Below, in pieces: positions 1 to 10,090 of a stretch of 64,000 nucleotides of DNA (positions are counted from its first letter, which is position 1; each line of letters opens with the position of its first letter). This DNA is from Episyrphus balteatus (Eukaryota > Arthropoda > Insecta > Diptera > Syrphidae). The stretch is taken from the NCBI RefSeq assembly GCF_945859705.1, contig NC_079134.1, positions 40,562,576 to 40,626,575 on the forward strand, written 5' to 3'. The position numbers and the translations under genes are program-made. The notes beneath the pieces are model-generated. The model did not search any database and was not told where the DNA came from. It saw nothing but the letters and a program-made list of their open reading frames with translations.

Positions 1-545
1 ACTTATTTTTTTCGAATGCATAATTTGATAAAAATTACCTATGTATACATATAAAACAAAAATAATAACATGTTTCAATGATAGATTCAAAAACTTTTTA
101 AACAGCATTTGCCAGCAAAGATCAACTCTGTGGATTTGTATATCAATTATAGAATACGTTTCAGATACTTGATTTCCAACAAATAGGAAAAAAATCTTAT
201 TTTCCTTTTATCAGTTAAAGCCCACCCAGCTAAATACATATGTATTTAAGAGCACATTCCCTTCACCAAGAAAAATAAGAAGTATAAAAAACTTCTAATA
301 AAAATCGAAATTAAAAAAAAATAATAATTGAATATGTATTTTTTCGATAGAGTTACCAGTCTCTTTTTCACAATCAGTCAGTTACGGTTTTTCAAATACC
401 TTCCCTTAAATTATATATTATTATATAAAAAAAAAATACATTTTAACAAACAAATACAAATAAACAAAACATCAACAATGTATTAAAGTAGTCATAAATC
501 CTACTTTTTCTCTATGACCCCAAATGCCCCAATGCCGCTTAGACC
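1..545. other. 3' flank of cdc14, AT-rich, no gene seen
   Basis: This stretch lies downstream of the last cdc14 coding exon seen (the gene runs on the minus strand). It is AT-rich with A and T runs and has no credible reading frame. I found no TTTATT (AATAAA on the minus strand), so a normal cleavage signal is not visible here. It may be 3' UTR, or the start of an intron leading to a further exon outside the window. Confidence 0.5.
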
Positions 546-2070
546 CTAATAACTGACCTTTTTACGTAATTTCAGCGATAGGGACTGCCGCAATGGTGGA
601 TCGGGTTGTTGTGATTCTACAAATCTATTTGTACTACTACGTCCACTACTTGCATTCGCTGCTGCTGCCACTGCAGTAGCCGACGAATGAGCATGCAGCA
701 GTAAAGAATCCATCACTGAACCAGGTCCAATAAGTCGCCTGGCCAATGATGGATTCTTTACAACTGATGGTGCTGGCGATGTTGATGCCGAAACTGATAT
801 GGCACCATGAGAATGATTATAATTACCGCCAGTTCGGTACGAAGTGGTGGACGTTGTTGTTCCCGTTCCAGATGATGATGAATTGGGATTATTATTGCTA
901 CTTCCACTTTGATTGGCAGTCTTGCGCAGCAACTTTGTATTGTACTCATCGCACTTGTCTTTTTCTATTCGAGTGCTGCTTAAAGAGCGTTTATTGCGTT
1001 TGGTTATATTATTGTTAACCGGAATGCCAGATGGTTGATGATGATTATGATGTTGATGCTGATGTGAATGATGCAGGTTTGAATGATATTGAGAATGTGT
1101 GGAAGAAATACCACCAGTATTACTGCTGGCAGCTTTCAATTCCAATACAACACCTCCGCCATTGTTGATGTTCGTTTTTTGATTATTGCTGGAAGAAGAG
1201 AGATTGTTATCATCGATTAGCAATTTCTGGCTTACACCCGTCGTTGTCCCCGTCAAAGCAGTCATTGGCGGAACACTGATCGGATTCGAATTGTGATCAA
1301 CATGAACACCAACACCAGAAGAAGCACAGACAGAAGTTAATACTGAGGATGAGGAAGTGGTGTTACCGCCGCCGCCGCCGCAAGTGGCAGTGGTTGAGCT
1401 GTCACGATAGTTGTACCTTGTACCTGCAGCTGCAGCTAATACAGAACCAGCTGAACTTGAAGTTGGTGTCTGTGACGCCGATGGTTGCTGTTCAACACTA
1501 TGCGCCGATGTACGATAACGTATTCGTGATCGGCCACGCAACGTCATATGATGCAAATGATGACCAAGGCGCGATGATGATCGACCCGGAAGCACTAAAT
1601 TAGTGTTGTTGTTGTTATTGTTGTTGTTATTAGTGCTGACTGCCCCTCCGCCAGCAGGGCCACCTCCACCACTGTCCACATCGCGAACTATTGGAATTTT
1701 ACTCTCGGTTATCGATGCCATTACACTGGACGAGGATAGAAGGGTATTGTTGTGGGTTTTGGTCTGTTTATTCAAACTACTAAGGGTTGGTGCAGTCACA
1801 TCATGATGATGGTGTTCCAGTTGCTGATGATAATGATGATTGGAATTTTGGACAGACCCAGCCATTGAACTATTTAGATTATTATTAGTAGTAGCTAGAG
1901 AAGATGTTGTTGTGGATGTGTTGGTGTTGGTATTGATATTGGTATTGGTATTGGTAATAGTGGTTGAGGTCGATGATGAGGTGCTGTTAGTGATGGTAGA
2001 ACTAGAGAAGGATGTTGATGGGATATTACTCTGTTGTGCTTCCGCTTTACGCATGTGCATTAGGCCCATT
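546..2070 (-). CDS. cdc14: CDC14 phosphatase, exon 7 (long disordered C-terminal tail)
   Basis: Seventh coding exon of the CDC14 model, about residues 601-1108. The acceptor CCTACCAG ends at 2071. The first base completes an Arg codon begun in exon 6, giving SKRMGLMHMRKAEAQ across the junction. The encoded tail is low-complexity: Ser/Thr/Asn runs, His-rich stretches, a poly-Asn run, Gly-rich blocks, and basic patches such as KRNKRS and the terminal LKLRKK. Long disordered tails carrying regulatory phosphosites and localisation signals are usual for CDC14 proteins; no enzymatic domain is present. The frame ends at TAG (546-548), but the preceding AAG|GTCAGT (558/557) is a plausible splice donor. 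The last three residues (VSY) may therefore be intron read-through, with another exon beyond the window. That this exon is coding is supported by an open frame of over 500 codons and by phase agreement with exon 6. Confidence 0.85.
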
Positions 2071-3137
2071 CTGGTAGGATTCAGTTTATTTTTTTTTTTT
2101 TCATTTTCAACAAAATACAGAGGATAGAAGAGGAGAGATAAAAAGAAAAAAAAAAGATAAAAACATAGAATGAGAACATTTTAAAATTCTCAAGACGTCT
2201 TTTGTACTACAGAGAAATAAATTCAATTTAAAAATAACAAAAAATGAAGCATAGCAAAAAAAGATCCAATATATACGCAGGAAAAGAAAAATAATTCAAA
2301 GCATAAACAAAAAATAAATAAAAACAATCACAAAAAAATCCAAAAGAAAACATTTTTTATTCGGAAACAAAAAAAAAAAAACAATTTTGTAATTTGTAAT
2401 TAAATTTATTGGCATGCGATACATAAATAAAATACACAGGGATTTAAAATTTTGTTTTTTTAATCACCTTAAAAAAGAACATTTAAATAAAAACAAAAAA
2501 ATACTAGTCATAATAAGGGTTATATAGTTTGTGCCGTTGGATTTAAAAAAAATATATTTATAACTCTTGTTTTATTGAAAAACATAGAGAAGAGTGTTTT
2601 AGTATTGTAAACATTTCTTTTTATTTTTGTAAATATTTTTAATTAAATTTAATACTAAATGCCATTTATTTTTCATATCATTAAATAAAAAAAAAAAACT
2701 ATAAAATTGTATTTATGCTTAAAGTACTTTAAAAACTGTCCAAGAAAAATAATGCACATTTTATCAATACAAAATTAAAATCAAATCTTAAAACTTGGTG
2801 TCCTTTAAATTGTTTTCTTGCCGGACTTATTTCAAACACTTGAGATTTCACTCCTTTTTACATAATATAGACCTTGACTAGCGAACAAATTGTTTGCTCT
2901 TTTTAAACTACTATCTAGCATTTTTTAAAGTAAAAAAAATTCTAGGATTGTAGAATTGAAATGGGCGGTTGCAACCTGACAGCGTCAAACAACATAATAA
3001 GAAATAAGCTAGATCTAGTTTGAGATTGACCATCAACACCAGGTATAATACCAGCTGATCTCCAAATGGTCGAAGACTTAACTATCCATATCTTCGAGAT
3101 AATTCTATGACTAAAGGCCATAACTATAGGTGATGAT

Positions 3138-3218
3138 ACCCGGGTACTCGAGTAAATCGGGTAATGCCCGGGTACCCGGGTACTACCCGGGTACCCAACT
3201 ACCCGATTACCCGGGTAT
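3138..3218. repeat. Cluster of CCCGGGTA palindromes
   Basis: About 80 bases carry repeated CCCGGGTA/TACCCGGG and related CTCGAGTA and CGGGTAAT words in both orientations, a sharp GC-rich island in AT-rich DNA. The design resembles the palindrome arrays inside the hAT elements at 16894 and 48401, so it may be the end of a decayed hAT element. I could not find matching terminal repeats or a target duplication around it. Confidence 0.5.
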
Positions 3219-3675
3219 AATTTGTTACTGAATTTATCGGAATTGCTTCCTACTTTTATCAAATATTTTTCCACGACTAGTAAAATGCTTTTGAAAAAGT
3301 GATAAAGATAGTAATATAATTGTTTTTATTTGTATACCCTTCCTAAAACTCTAGAATGATAGATCTGAATTTGATTCTAAAGGCTTTATTAAGGACTCCC
3401 GAGACAAACGTTCGACTCGTGGCTTATCTATTTGCATAAAGAGATCATTTTTTATTGATCTGAGATCAAATTTTCCAGATCTCGATTTTTAAAGAAATTT
3501 ACACCATGTGCATATGCACATGCACTTTCACATGTGAACATTTGTTGACCAGGTTTTTTTTGTATATGGAAAAATTGCTACGAATAAAAATAAATCTTTT
3601 GGCATTATCCATTTGCCACAAGAGATCATTGGATTTGCTACAAAAATCTCTGTTTCAAATGGAAATCGACATTAG

Positions 3676-4230
3676 TGTGTTCGCTGTTTTCCAAACCAAA
3701 ATGGTCAGTCATAACTTGGAGGTAGTAAAGTACTTCGTGTATCTAGGCTCTGCTTTTAATACAGGCAATAACACTAGCGTTGAAATCAATCGAAGAATTA
3801 CTCTTGTCAACTTCTGCTACTTTGAGAATGGCAATTTACCAGAAAAGCCCTCTCTCGAGCAACTAAGGTGTCCTTATACAAGACTGGGACTCTTATCATC
3901 CCAGTCCTTCAATATGCTGCAGAGGCATGGACTTTGAAGAAAGTAGACGAAAGATCTTTGGAATGTGTCGAGAAAAAAATTCCTCGGGAGATTTTTGGTC
4001 CATTCTACATTAATGGCTATTGGTGACGAAGATACAACATCGAGCTGTACGGGTTGTACAAGATGGATAGGTCATGTTAAGAGTATCTCAATCAACTTGG
4101 CGTGCGAAAGTGAATGCAGCTGTCAAAGGATAAAGCTGGCTGTAGAAGCTCTTTGGTTGAGGCCCGGAGTCACAACGGGTTGTAGCACCTCCTTAAGACG
4201 CTGGTTACCTCAACTAATATGAATTTTCAC
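3676..4230 (+). pseudogene. Non-LTR retrotransposon reverse transcriptase remnant (RTE-like, C-terminal part)
   Basis: Three plus-strand frames together resemble the C-terminal end of insect endonuclease-reverse transcriptases of the RTE type. The first frame has FVYLGSAFNTGNNTSVEINRR followed by a Cys-Tyr-Phe stretch. The next has IPVLQYAAEAWTLKKVDER and a Lys/Arg-rich ERK-like stretch, then RRRYNIELYGLYK, and finally a piece like the RWIGHV motif. Frameshifts at roughly 3890 and 4020 and internal stops show it is dead. The polymerase core and endonuclease are absent. It is opposite in orientation to cdc14 and lies inside intron 6. The family is assigned from the remembered C-terminal pattern of these elements and not from a search. 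Confidence 0.6.
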
Positions 4231-4818
4231 ATTAGAAGAACCCTTAAAAAGGTTGAACAGTAATCTACATAATACTTTAAATTTTGATTGATCATTCATT
4301 TTTCTCTAATTTTAATGTTTCCCATTTTTGTGATGTCTTACGCGCTTTGAAAAATAAACTACTAAAAAAATAAATGGCATTTTTTTTAATTCGAAATATT
4401 TGTAATTTTTAAAAATTCTAAAAAAAAATATACATAATTTTTACCAAAACAAGAAAAACTTAAAAACCAATTTCGTTAAATAAAAAAAAAAAAAAAAAAA
4501 ACTATACAAAAAAAGACTATTAATTTACTTACATAAACATATAAATAAAACATTTCCATAATCAAAAAACAAAAAATGGCAAGCATTTAAAGGACATTAT
4601 ACTTATATAAGGGATCCAACAAAAAAAAATACAGGACCATTTATTTTATTGGAATGGATAAAGGAAGACGTTACTTTAGCATCGCAAATCAAACAAATTT
4701 ACAACAGAACAAATAATTATTTAAAAAAAAATATATACTTAAAACGAAATTATGTAGTTCCACCCAAAAAAGGTTGTTTTTCAATTTGGAGGGATTTGTT
4801 TTTGGAAGCTACTCTTAC

Positions 4819-5064
4819 CTCTTGCTATAGAACGCAAGACCTTTGGTTCTTGTACTGCTTATAGAGCTAGTTGTAGTACTTGTTGTTAATGTACCAACCG
4901 AAGAAGGATTTGTATGCGTTGTTGTTGTTTCAATACAATCAATTGTGGTCTTCAAGAGTGATGGCGACAGTGATGTACTACTCAAGACATTCACAATATT
5001 GCCATTATTATTTCTAAATGGCTGCGATCGTGCACGGGTATGTCTAGCTGGATTATCACAGTCA
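4819..5064 (-). CDS. cdc14: CDC14 phosphatase, exon 6
   Basis: Coding exon of 246 nt, about residues 519-600, between acceptor TTTCTAG (5065) and donor AG|GTAAGAG (4819/4818). It reads DCDNPARHTRARSQPF, then an Asn/Ser/Thr-rich linker ending TKGLAFYSK, with no stop in this frame. It joins exon 5 with CT+T (Leu) and exon 7 with AG+A (Arg). The piece lies beyond the phosphatase domains in the disordered tail. The basic RHTRARS segment is the only notable motif. If intron 6 were retained, the frame would stop at once (AGG TAA), so a short isoform ending here is possible but unproven. Confidence 0.8.
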
Positions 5065-5138
5065 CTAGAAAAAAATTAAAGTTTAATATAAGTTTTAGAA
5101 GAATTCAAAAAAACAATATAAAAGGAAACCAAACTAAC
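5065..5138 (-). other. cdc14 intron 5 (74 bp)
   Basis: Short intron with donor GTTAGT (5138-5133) and acceptor TTTTTCTAG (5065). The alternative donor GTACCT a little upstream would put TGA in frame, which favours GTTAGT. Confidence 0.75.
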
Positions 5139-5702
5139 AGTGTTCCAGGTACATTGACTGATCTTGAATTATGCTGCCTGCGCATTGCTTTAATCTGATT
5201 AAGTTTATCGCCTTGAGTTTGGGCATTTTTCTTATCAATAGCTGCCTGAGTCATCTTTACCGTCGATGCTATCGTATGCTTATTAGCTGCCTCGAAAATA
5301 CTACATGGTTTTTTCAATTTCTTTTCAGCATACAAAGGCTCTATGGAAAGTTTATTGTTGTCAACAACATCATTACTACTACGATGCAATGGTTTTTCAT
5401 CGTCATTATTATCATCATCACCACTTGACGATTCATCTTCTTCAACATGTTTTGTTGTGAGCACCTTCTTTTTGGGAACATTTCCGTTTTCATTCTCTTC
5501 ATCGTTGATATGCATTGTATCGACTTTTTGTGAGATACCTTTCACTCGACTTGTGAGTAGAACTTCTGAATTATCATTCAATTGTTGATTGCTAGCTTTG
5601 CCATTCAAAATCAATGAGTAGATGCCGTATTTGTGTTTGGGTGGTTCGGTATTCCAACGTTTTCGATGACGTTCACCTTCTGTTAATAGCCAAGCTTGTT
5701 TA
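5139..5702 (-). CDS. cdc14: CDC14 phosphatase, exon 5
   Basis: Exon of 564 nt, about residues 331-518. It starts after acceptor TTTTTTAG (5703) and completes the codon begun in exon 4 (GA+T, Asp), giving WMEDKQAWLLTEGERHRKRW, the end of the catalytic domain's last helix region. After about 40 residues it becomes hydrophilic and acidic: the DEENENG and EEDESSSGDDDNNDDE blocks are typical disordered, phosphorylatable tail. It continues with TQAAIDKKNAQTQGDKLNQI and RRQHNSRSVNVPGTL. The strong frame, the matching phases on both sides and the smooth continuation of the CDC14 fold support the model. The exact function of the acidic tail cannot be read from sequence. Confidence 0.88.
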
Positions 5703-5766
5703 CTAAAAAAAAATAATTAAAAGGTTTTGAGTAAGATGAATGATAGTAATGGATTTTTATACTTAC
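5703..5766 (-). other. cdc14 intron 4 (64 bp)
   Basis: Short intron with donor GTAAGT (5766-5761) and a T-rich tract before acceptor TTAG (5703). The size is typical of small fly introns. Confidence 0.88.
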
Positions 5767-5905
5767 TCTTCCATCCATTGTTGTTGATGGCCAATAACTG
5801 ACCCTGGTCGACAGAGTCGTAGCCATGCTATAGCTTCCAGAGCTGTGAAACTATAATGTTTCATAATGTAAGCACCAATTAAACTACCAGTTCTGCCAAG
5901 TCCAG
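5767..5905 (-). CDS. cdc14: CDC14 phosphatase, exon 4 (P-loop and catalytic helix)
   Basis: Exon of 139 nt, residues 285-330. It begins CTGGACTTGGC after acceptor TTTCAG and, with exon 3, completes the phosphatase signature HCKAGLGRTG (Cys283 nucleophile, Arg289 phosphate binder). It continues SLIGAYIMKHYSFTALEAIA and WLRLCRPGSVIGHQQQW, the helices and the RPGSVIG-QQQ signature that are characteristic of CDC14 and distinguish it from other dual-specificity phosphatases. This is the exon that identifies the gene most firmly. CDC14 enzymes dephosphorylate Cdk-type phospho-Ser-Pro sites; in animals they act in cytokinesis, centrosomes, cilia and DNA repair. Confidence 0.95.
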
Positions 5906-8090
5906 CTGAAATTTTATTAAATTGTTTAAATTTTTATTCAATTATTAATTGTTCTATAGTAAAAAGTAAAATAATAAATTTATGGCACGACAATCATTGA
6001 AGGAGCAAGGCCAAGTTTTTAGGTGATGGAAGCTGGGATACGAACCAGCTAAAACCTAAGTCGAAATGCCTGGGGTCTTTTGCTTATATGACTACAGATT
6101 AATATCATTTAAAGAACATTAGATTCCCAGAATAAAATTGAGGTACGTACGATTAGCCATGATCATGGTAAACATTGTGAAGCATGGTGAAGCAACATGC
6201 TTTTGACAGGTTTTTGAGTTCTCTGAACCTATTTTCAGAATTTATAAAAAGCTAGATAAGTTTTGCAAGATCATTCAAAGAGACTTAACAAATTCTGAAT
6301 TTAAATAAATATTGAAATATATTAATTTTAATTGTTCTAAAATTTAGGACAACTTTTACATTTACTTTACATCTTTCAAAAATTAAATTTTCAAAAAGTA
6401 ATTAAGTATTAGGTCAAATACTGTTTTTACTGTTTTAAAATAAGCGCACCCACAAGGGATTAATCTGTCCTTAATATCATATAATGAACACAGCAAGAGC
6501 GTTAGGGAAATAGGGAGGGATTTAAAAGTTGGGAAGATTTAGAGGAGATCATTTTGTAAAATTGAGAACAGAACACAGACCTGGGCCACACCAGCATTTA
6601 TTTTGTGCGTTTCATACTTGGATCTAACAACTTGTATCGAACGCTCTAAAAGCACGATTTTCGAAACTGTTAACTAATTTCCATAACCTAGGAAAGAAAC
6701 GTAAGTTCAATCGGTCGATAGTTAGAGGGTGAAGCAAATTCGCGGCCTTTTTTTAAGGACATTTTCCTTCAGGACTCTTTTCAGTGTACGAATGAGAAAG
6801 AAGATTCATCTCATTGAATCATGTAAACTCTCGTATATGGGAGTGCAGAGTAAATTTTTCAGCTAAAGTTTCATTGAAGACAAGCGTTGGAACCGAAAAA
6901 GACATATGAGTTTTTAACGTATGTTACAAATGACCAAAAATGAAAAAAAAAATTGGTTCGTCGAATATGGGCGATGCTGGTCTTCTTAGCTTGTTTAAAC
7001 TATTCCTACTAATAGTATCAAATTTAAAACGCTCTGTGTGTGACAAGGCCTTAAAAAAGAAACTCGTGCATCGTTAATTTGTCTAAAACAAACCGAATTT
7101 GAATTGAAATGTGAATTGCCCAGGTCATATATGTATATTATTGAGAAATGAGCTGTTGCAATTTTGAATTCTTTCAAACTGTTATCTTGTCAAATGTAGG
7201 GCATTGATCAACATATCGCTCATTTACTGTTATTAATGCAGAAGTTATTAGAATTTAAAAAAAAACAGCTAGAACCTGGTTATTAAGCCAATTTTCGATA
7301 ACCAAATCCGTCCCAAGTCATTTCTTCACACAAGTACTTACAAACTCGTTTCGAGTATACTACCCATAATCTCGTAAAGGCCCTAACTACATTTTTCATA
7401 TTTTTGAGTGAGAGCACTTAATAGCTTTTCGCATTTTTAATATAAAAATTTAAAAAAATTAAAAATTATTTGAGGCCTAAGCTAAACAAATTAATGAGAA
7501 TCAATCAGAGACAATGCTCTAACTCTAAATATGCAAAAAAAAAAAAAAAAAAAAACAAATCGAAAATTTTGTAGTCAGGGCCTTAACGAGATTATGGGCA
7601 GTATAGATATCGGCAATCTAGCTAAATCTAATTGGTGCAAGGGATTTCAGTCTTTTCAAAACATTTTGTACAATCTTGAATCCTCAGTGGGATTATGGTT
7701 GGTGTTGAATATTCTTTTGTTAATTTCACTTAGGATTCAAGGTATGTATTAATAAAAAAAGTCACGAAGATAGAAATAATCATTTTGTACAATTTTATTT
7801 TGAATTGTTGGCAGAAATAGAAAATTGTCTAGGAGATGGTTGAATACTTGTTGGTCAAATACTTGTATATCAAAGTCCAATATTAATTGTCTTTTTATAT
7901 GTTGTGAAAGTTTTGAAGGATACTCTTGCTCTTCTTTGGGACGAGTTTAACAAACTCGGTCTATATTAAAGAAATCACTTAATATCAGTATTAGGATTGA
8001 ATGTTGTTCAAATATTTTCAGTAATTTAGTTATAACTCCTACTTTGAAAATTATAAATCATGTATAAGTAGATAATAAATTTGTACTCAC
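5906..8090. other. cdc14 intron 3, mostly unique AT-rich DNA
   Basis: Intron of 2185 bp with donor GTGAGT (8090-8085) and acceptor TTTCAG (5906). Apart from a weak tRNA-like box B near 6039-6050 (see separate entry) I recognise no repeat or gene. A T-rich tract at 7530-7555 and AT-rich filler make up the rest. Confidence 0.7.
6025..6115 (-). repeat. Possible tRNA-derived (SINE-like) fragment
   Basis: On the minus strand the word GGTTCGTATCC fits a polymerase III box B, and AAGCAAAAGACCCC about 40 bases upstream is only a weak box A. There is no clear cloverleaf, and I see no second copy in the window. This is a low-confidence reading as a degraded tRNA-derived repeat. Confidence 0.2.
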
Positions 8091-8622
8091 CTTTGCAATG
8101 CACCGCAATAGCACCTTTAGTTGTTTCGCATATATTAAGGAACTTTTTCAAAATCAAATCACTCGGCGTACTGCCATCGATGAAGAACAAATCCTTATGA
8201 TCGAATCCTGCATTCTCAAAACTCGATGCATGATAGACTTTAGCATTCAATCGAATAACCGTTGTCACATTATTCTCCCGAAAATATTCAAAATATGTTT
8301 CGGGTGAATGGCACGGATAACCATTCGATAGAGTTTTCGATTTTTGATGTGGCCCGCAAAAAGCTATAAACTTTTCGGGTACAATCCAATTGAAGTCACC
8401 ATTTTCGACTCGCTCAAAGTATTCATACTCTTCGGCATCGAAATCATCGAAATTGAAGAAACCAGCCTTCAAAGCTTTGTATACAGCATTTATACAATCG
8501 ATAAGTGATATTTTATATCCCGATGGGCCATAGGATGCATCACAGAAACGTGTGTAAGCTGGTATATCGCCGGCTACCAGCGGCCGATATGCTTCTTCTG
8601 GTGTCCTATTTAGATAAATTAC
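8091..8622 (-). CDS. cdc14: CDC14 phosphatase, exon 3 (inter-domain region and catalytic domain)
   Basis: Largest conserved exon, 532 nt, residues 108-284. Acceptor CTTCATAG (8623), donor AAAG|GTGAGT (8091/8090). It reads VIYLNRTPEEAYRPL, then a segment closing the N-terminal domain with YGPSGYKISLIDCINAVYKAL. The linker FDAEEYEYFERVENGDFNWIV is followed by the start of the catalytic domain, KFIAFCGPHQKS and VIRLNAKVYH. The general-acid loop FIDGSTPSD has its Asp at about residue 256, 27 residues before the catalytic Cys283, the spacing known for human CDC14B. The exon ends AIAVHCK, so the P-loop is interrupted by intron 3 after the Lys codon and one base. All key residues are intact, so the enzyme is predicted to be active. 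Confidence 0.95.
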
Positions 8623-8690
8623 CTATGAAGAAGAAATTTAGTTTACAATATATAGCTGGATAAATAAATGATGAATAGAACTTGACTTAC
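8623..8690 (-). other. cdc14 intron 2 (68 bp)
   Basis: Short phase-0 intron with donor GCA|GTAAGT (8691/8690) and acceptor CTTCTTCATAG (8623). Confidence 0.88.
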
Positions 8691-8956
8691 TGCATACGAA
8701 CCAATCAAATAGGCTGCATTTAATCTTTTAGCCGGATTCATCGATGTATAGTGAATGATTTTTTTATTTGAATGCCATTTTGAGGTTATTTTTCGATTGA
8801 GTTTCTGGCAGTAACGGTATAGCATGCATATATTTAGGGGACCGAAGTCATTGTAGAAATTTTCGTAGACAAAATCTTCATCTATGCTAAAATAATGCGT
8901 ACTTGGTGTGTTCTTTGGCTTAAAGTTCTTTTTGAAGGCCACAAAATACAGTCGAT
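8691..8956 (-). CDS. cdc14: CDC14 phosphatase, exon 2 (N-terminal domain)
   Basis: Exon of 266 nt, residues 19-107. Acceptor TATTTCAG (8957). It encodes RLYFVAFKKNFKPKNTPSTH, then YFSIDEDFVYENFYNDFGPL and the helix NICMLYRYCQKLNRKI, followed by IIHYTSMNPAKRLNAAYLIG and SYA. This is the classic CDC14 N-terminal (domain A) dual-specificity-like fold, which lacks a catalytic Cys and helps build the substrate groove. The phase (one base from exon 1 plus AT gives Asn) agrees with exon 1. Confidence 0.92.
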
Positions 8957-9029
8957 CTGAAATAAAATAAAATAAATAAATTAATAAACACATTATCGGC
9001 AGAAGAAGCTAATAAATTTATAATGAAGT

Positions 9030-9138
9030 CCGGGGCCCAATTTCACAAGAGTGAGTTTTTTTCTGCCTTGTTCCCAAGGCAATTTACACGTTTTTTCGTG
9101 TACACAGAGGAATTCACTCTTGCGGAATTGGGCCCCTG
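9030..9138. mobile_element. Short inverted-repeat element (MITE), about 109 bp
   Basis: The ends are inverted copies: CCGGGGCCCAATTTCACAAG on the left and the complement of CAGGGGCCCAATTCCGCAAG on the right, followed inward by GAGTGA/TCACTC. Termini of the CAGGGG type are common in hAT-derived MITEs. The flanking 8-mers (AATGAAGT and GTGAAATA) do not match, so no clean target duplication is seen. Confidence 0.6.
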
Positions 9139-9311
9139 GTGAAATACGCTCTTAATTAATTTTGTGTCCGTGAAATTAGTGGACAGGAATTGAACGCACA
9201 ATTTTCTAACGAATCTGAGCATCTTAAATAAGATGCACTTTCGATCTCCTGAGTCAACAGCAGTTAATAGAATTTAGCATAGTAAATACCAAAACAATAC
9301 CATGCATCAGA

Positions 9312-9475
9312 GTTGACAAAATTGGCTATTTATCGCCAAAAATGCTCCTTAAACATTTGTCTCGCTCCTTAAAATTTTAATTTTTGAATTATCAAAGTTT
9401 GGCTCCTAAAGTTCATAAATTGGTGATTTTGGGCTCTTATAAAAAATCATTTTACGAAATATAATTCACCAGAAA
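9312..9475 (+). repeat. Dispersed repeat D, copy 1
   Basis: Shares GGCTATTTATCGCCAAA, TTTGGCTCCTAAA and the following ATTTTGG...CATTTTAC words in the same order with 62192-62345. The type is unknown; neither copy shows a coding frame. Confidence 0.55.
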
Positions 9476-9927
9476 TAGCCAAGAAAGACGATTTTTATTT
9501 TAAATTTACGCCCATCAAAGTATCAATCAGAGATGATGGACTGAGATTTATCCGATGTAATTATAATTGAACTTCAGGAGACTTCTCCTGAAGAATCCGA
9601 GAAATTACATCACGTATGGCAATGACATGCTGAATAAGAGTCGCTGCAAATCTCGGGAGATTTGAGATTTGTTAATCCGATCCGACCGAAATAAAGCAAC
9701 TCTTGAGAATCGCTGTTTCTTTGTTAAGTTAGATTTCCTGTTATATAATTGATAAATACTACAAAAGATTATTTATTTTAAAGACTTTTTTTTAGGAAAC
9801 CTGAAGTTTAAACACATTTTTGGGGTAAAATCGCAATAAAAACACTGGTCTGCAAAATGTATCTTTTTTTTCTCCTTCAAATAATTTTTTGAAATTATGA
9901 AAGATTTGACTTTCCTGAATCTAAATC

Positions 9928-10063
9928 TGGGGTCGAATTACCGCACACGATTACGATCATACGTTAACGTTTTGTTTATTGCTCTCTCTATTTATTTAGT
10001 AGAAGAAGATAGGGACACATAGCAACCATACGTTAACGAACGTATGCCGTAGTTCGACCCCTG
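9928..10063. mobile_element. Short inverted-repeat element (MITE), about 135 bp
   Basis: Left end CTGGGGTCGAATTACCGCA pairs with the complement of the right end (CAGGGGTCGAACTACGGCA). Inside, ATACGTTAACG and CGTTAACGTAT form a second inverted pair. The CAGGGG-type terminus is hAT-like. No exact target duplication is seen. Confidence 0.6.
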
Positions 10064-10090
10064 GTTTCAGAAAAATTCTAGCACGTACCA

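Larger units (their letters stand above)
2071..4818. other. cdc14 intron 6, repeat-bearing
   Basis: Intron of 2748 bp, read on the minus strand from donor AG|GTAAGAG (4819/4818) to acceptor CCTACCAG (2071). It holds a decayed retrotransposon fragment (about 3676-4230, plus strand) and a cluster of CCCGGGTA palindromes (3138-3218). The remainder, 2085-2930 and 4230-4810, is AT-rich with A-runs and no recognised feature. Confidence 0.7.

Noticed and set aside
746..2127. Several plus-strand frames opposite the cdc14 tail
   Set aside because: They are antisense shadows of a low-complexity coding exon (repeated GTTGTT-type codons) with no motif of their own.
2942..3274. 110-residue minus-strand frame in intron 6
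   Set aside because: Crosses the CCCGGGTA cluster and has no recognisable domain; too weak to call a retrotransposon fragment.
5138..5150. Alternative exon 5 donor at GTACCT
   Set aside because: It would place a TGA in frame at the start of exon 6, whereas GTTAGT keeps the frame open.
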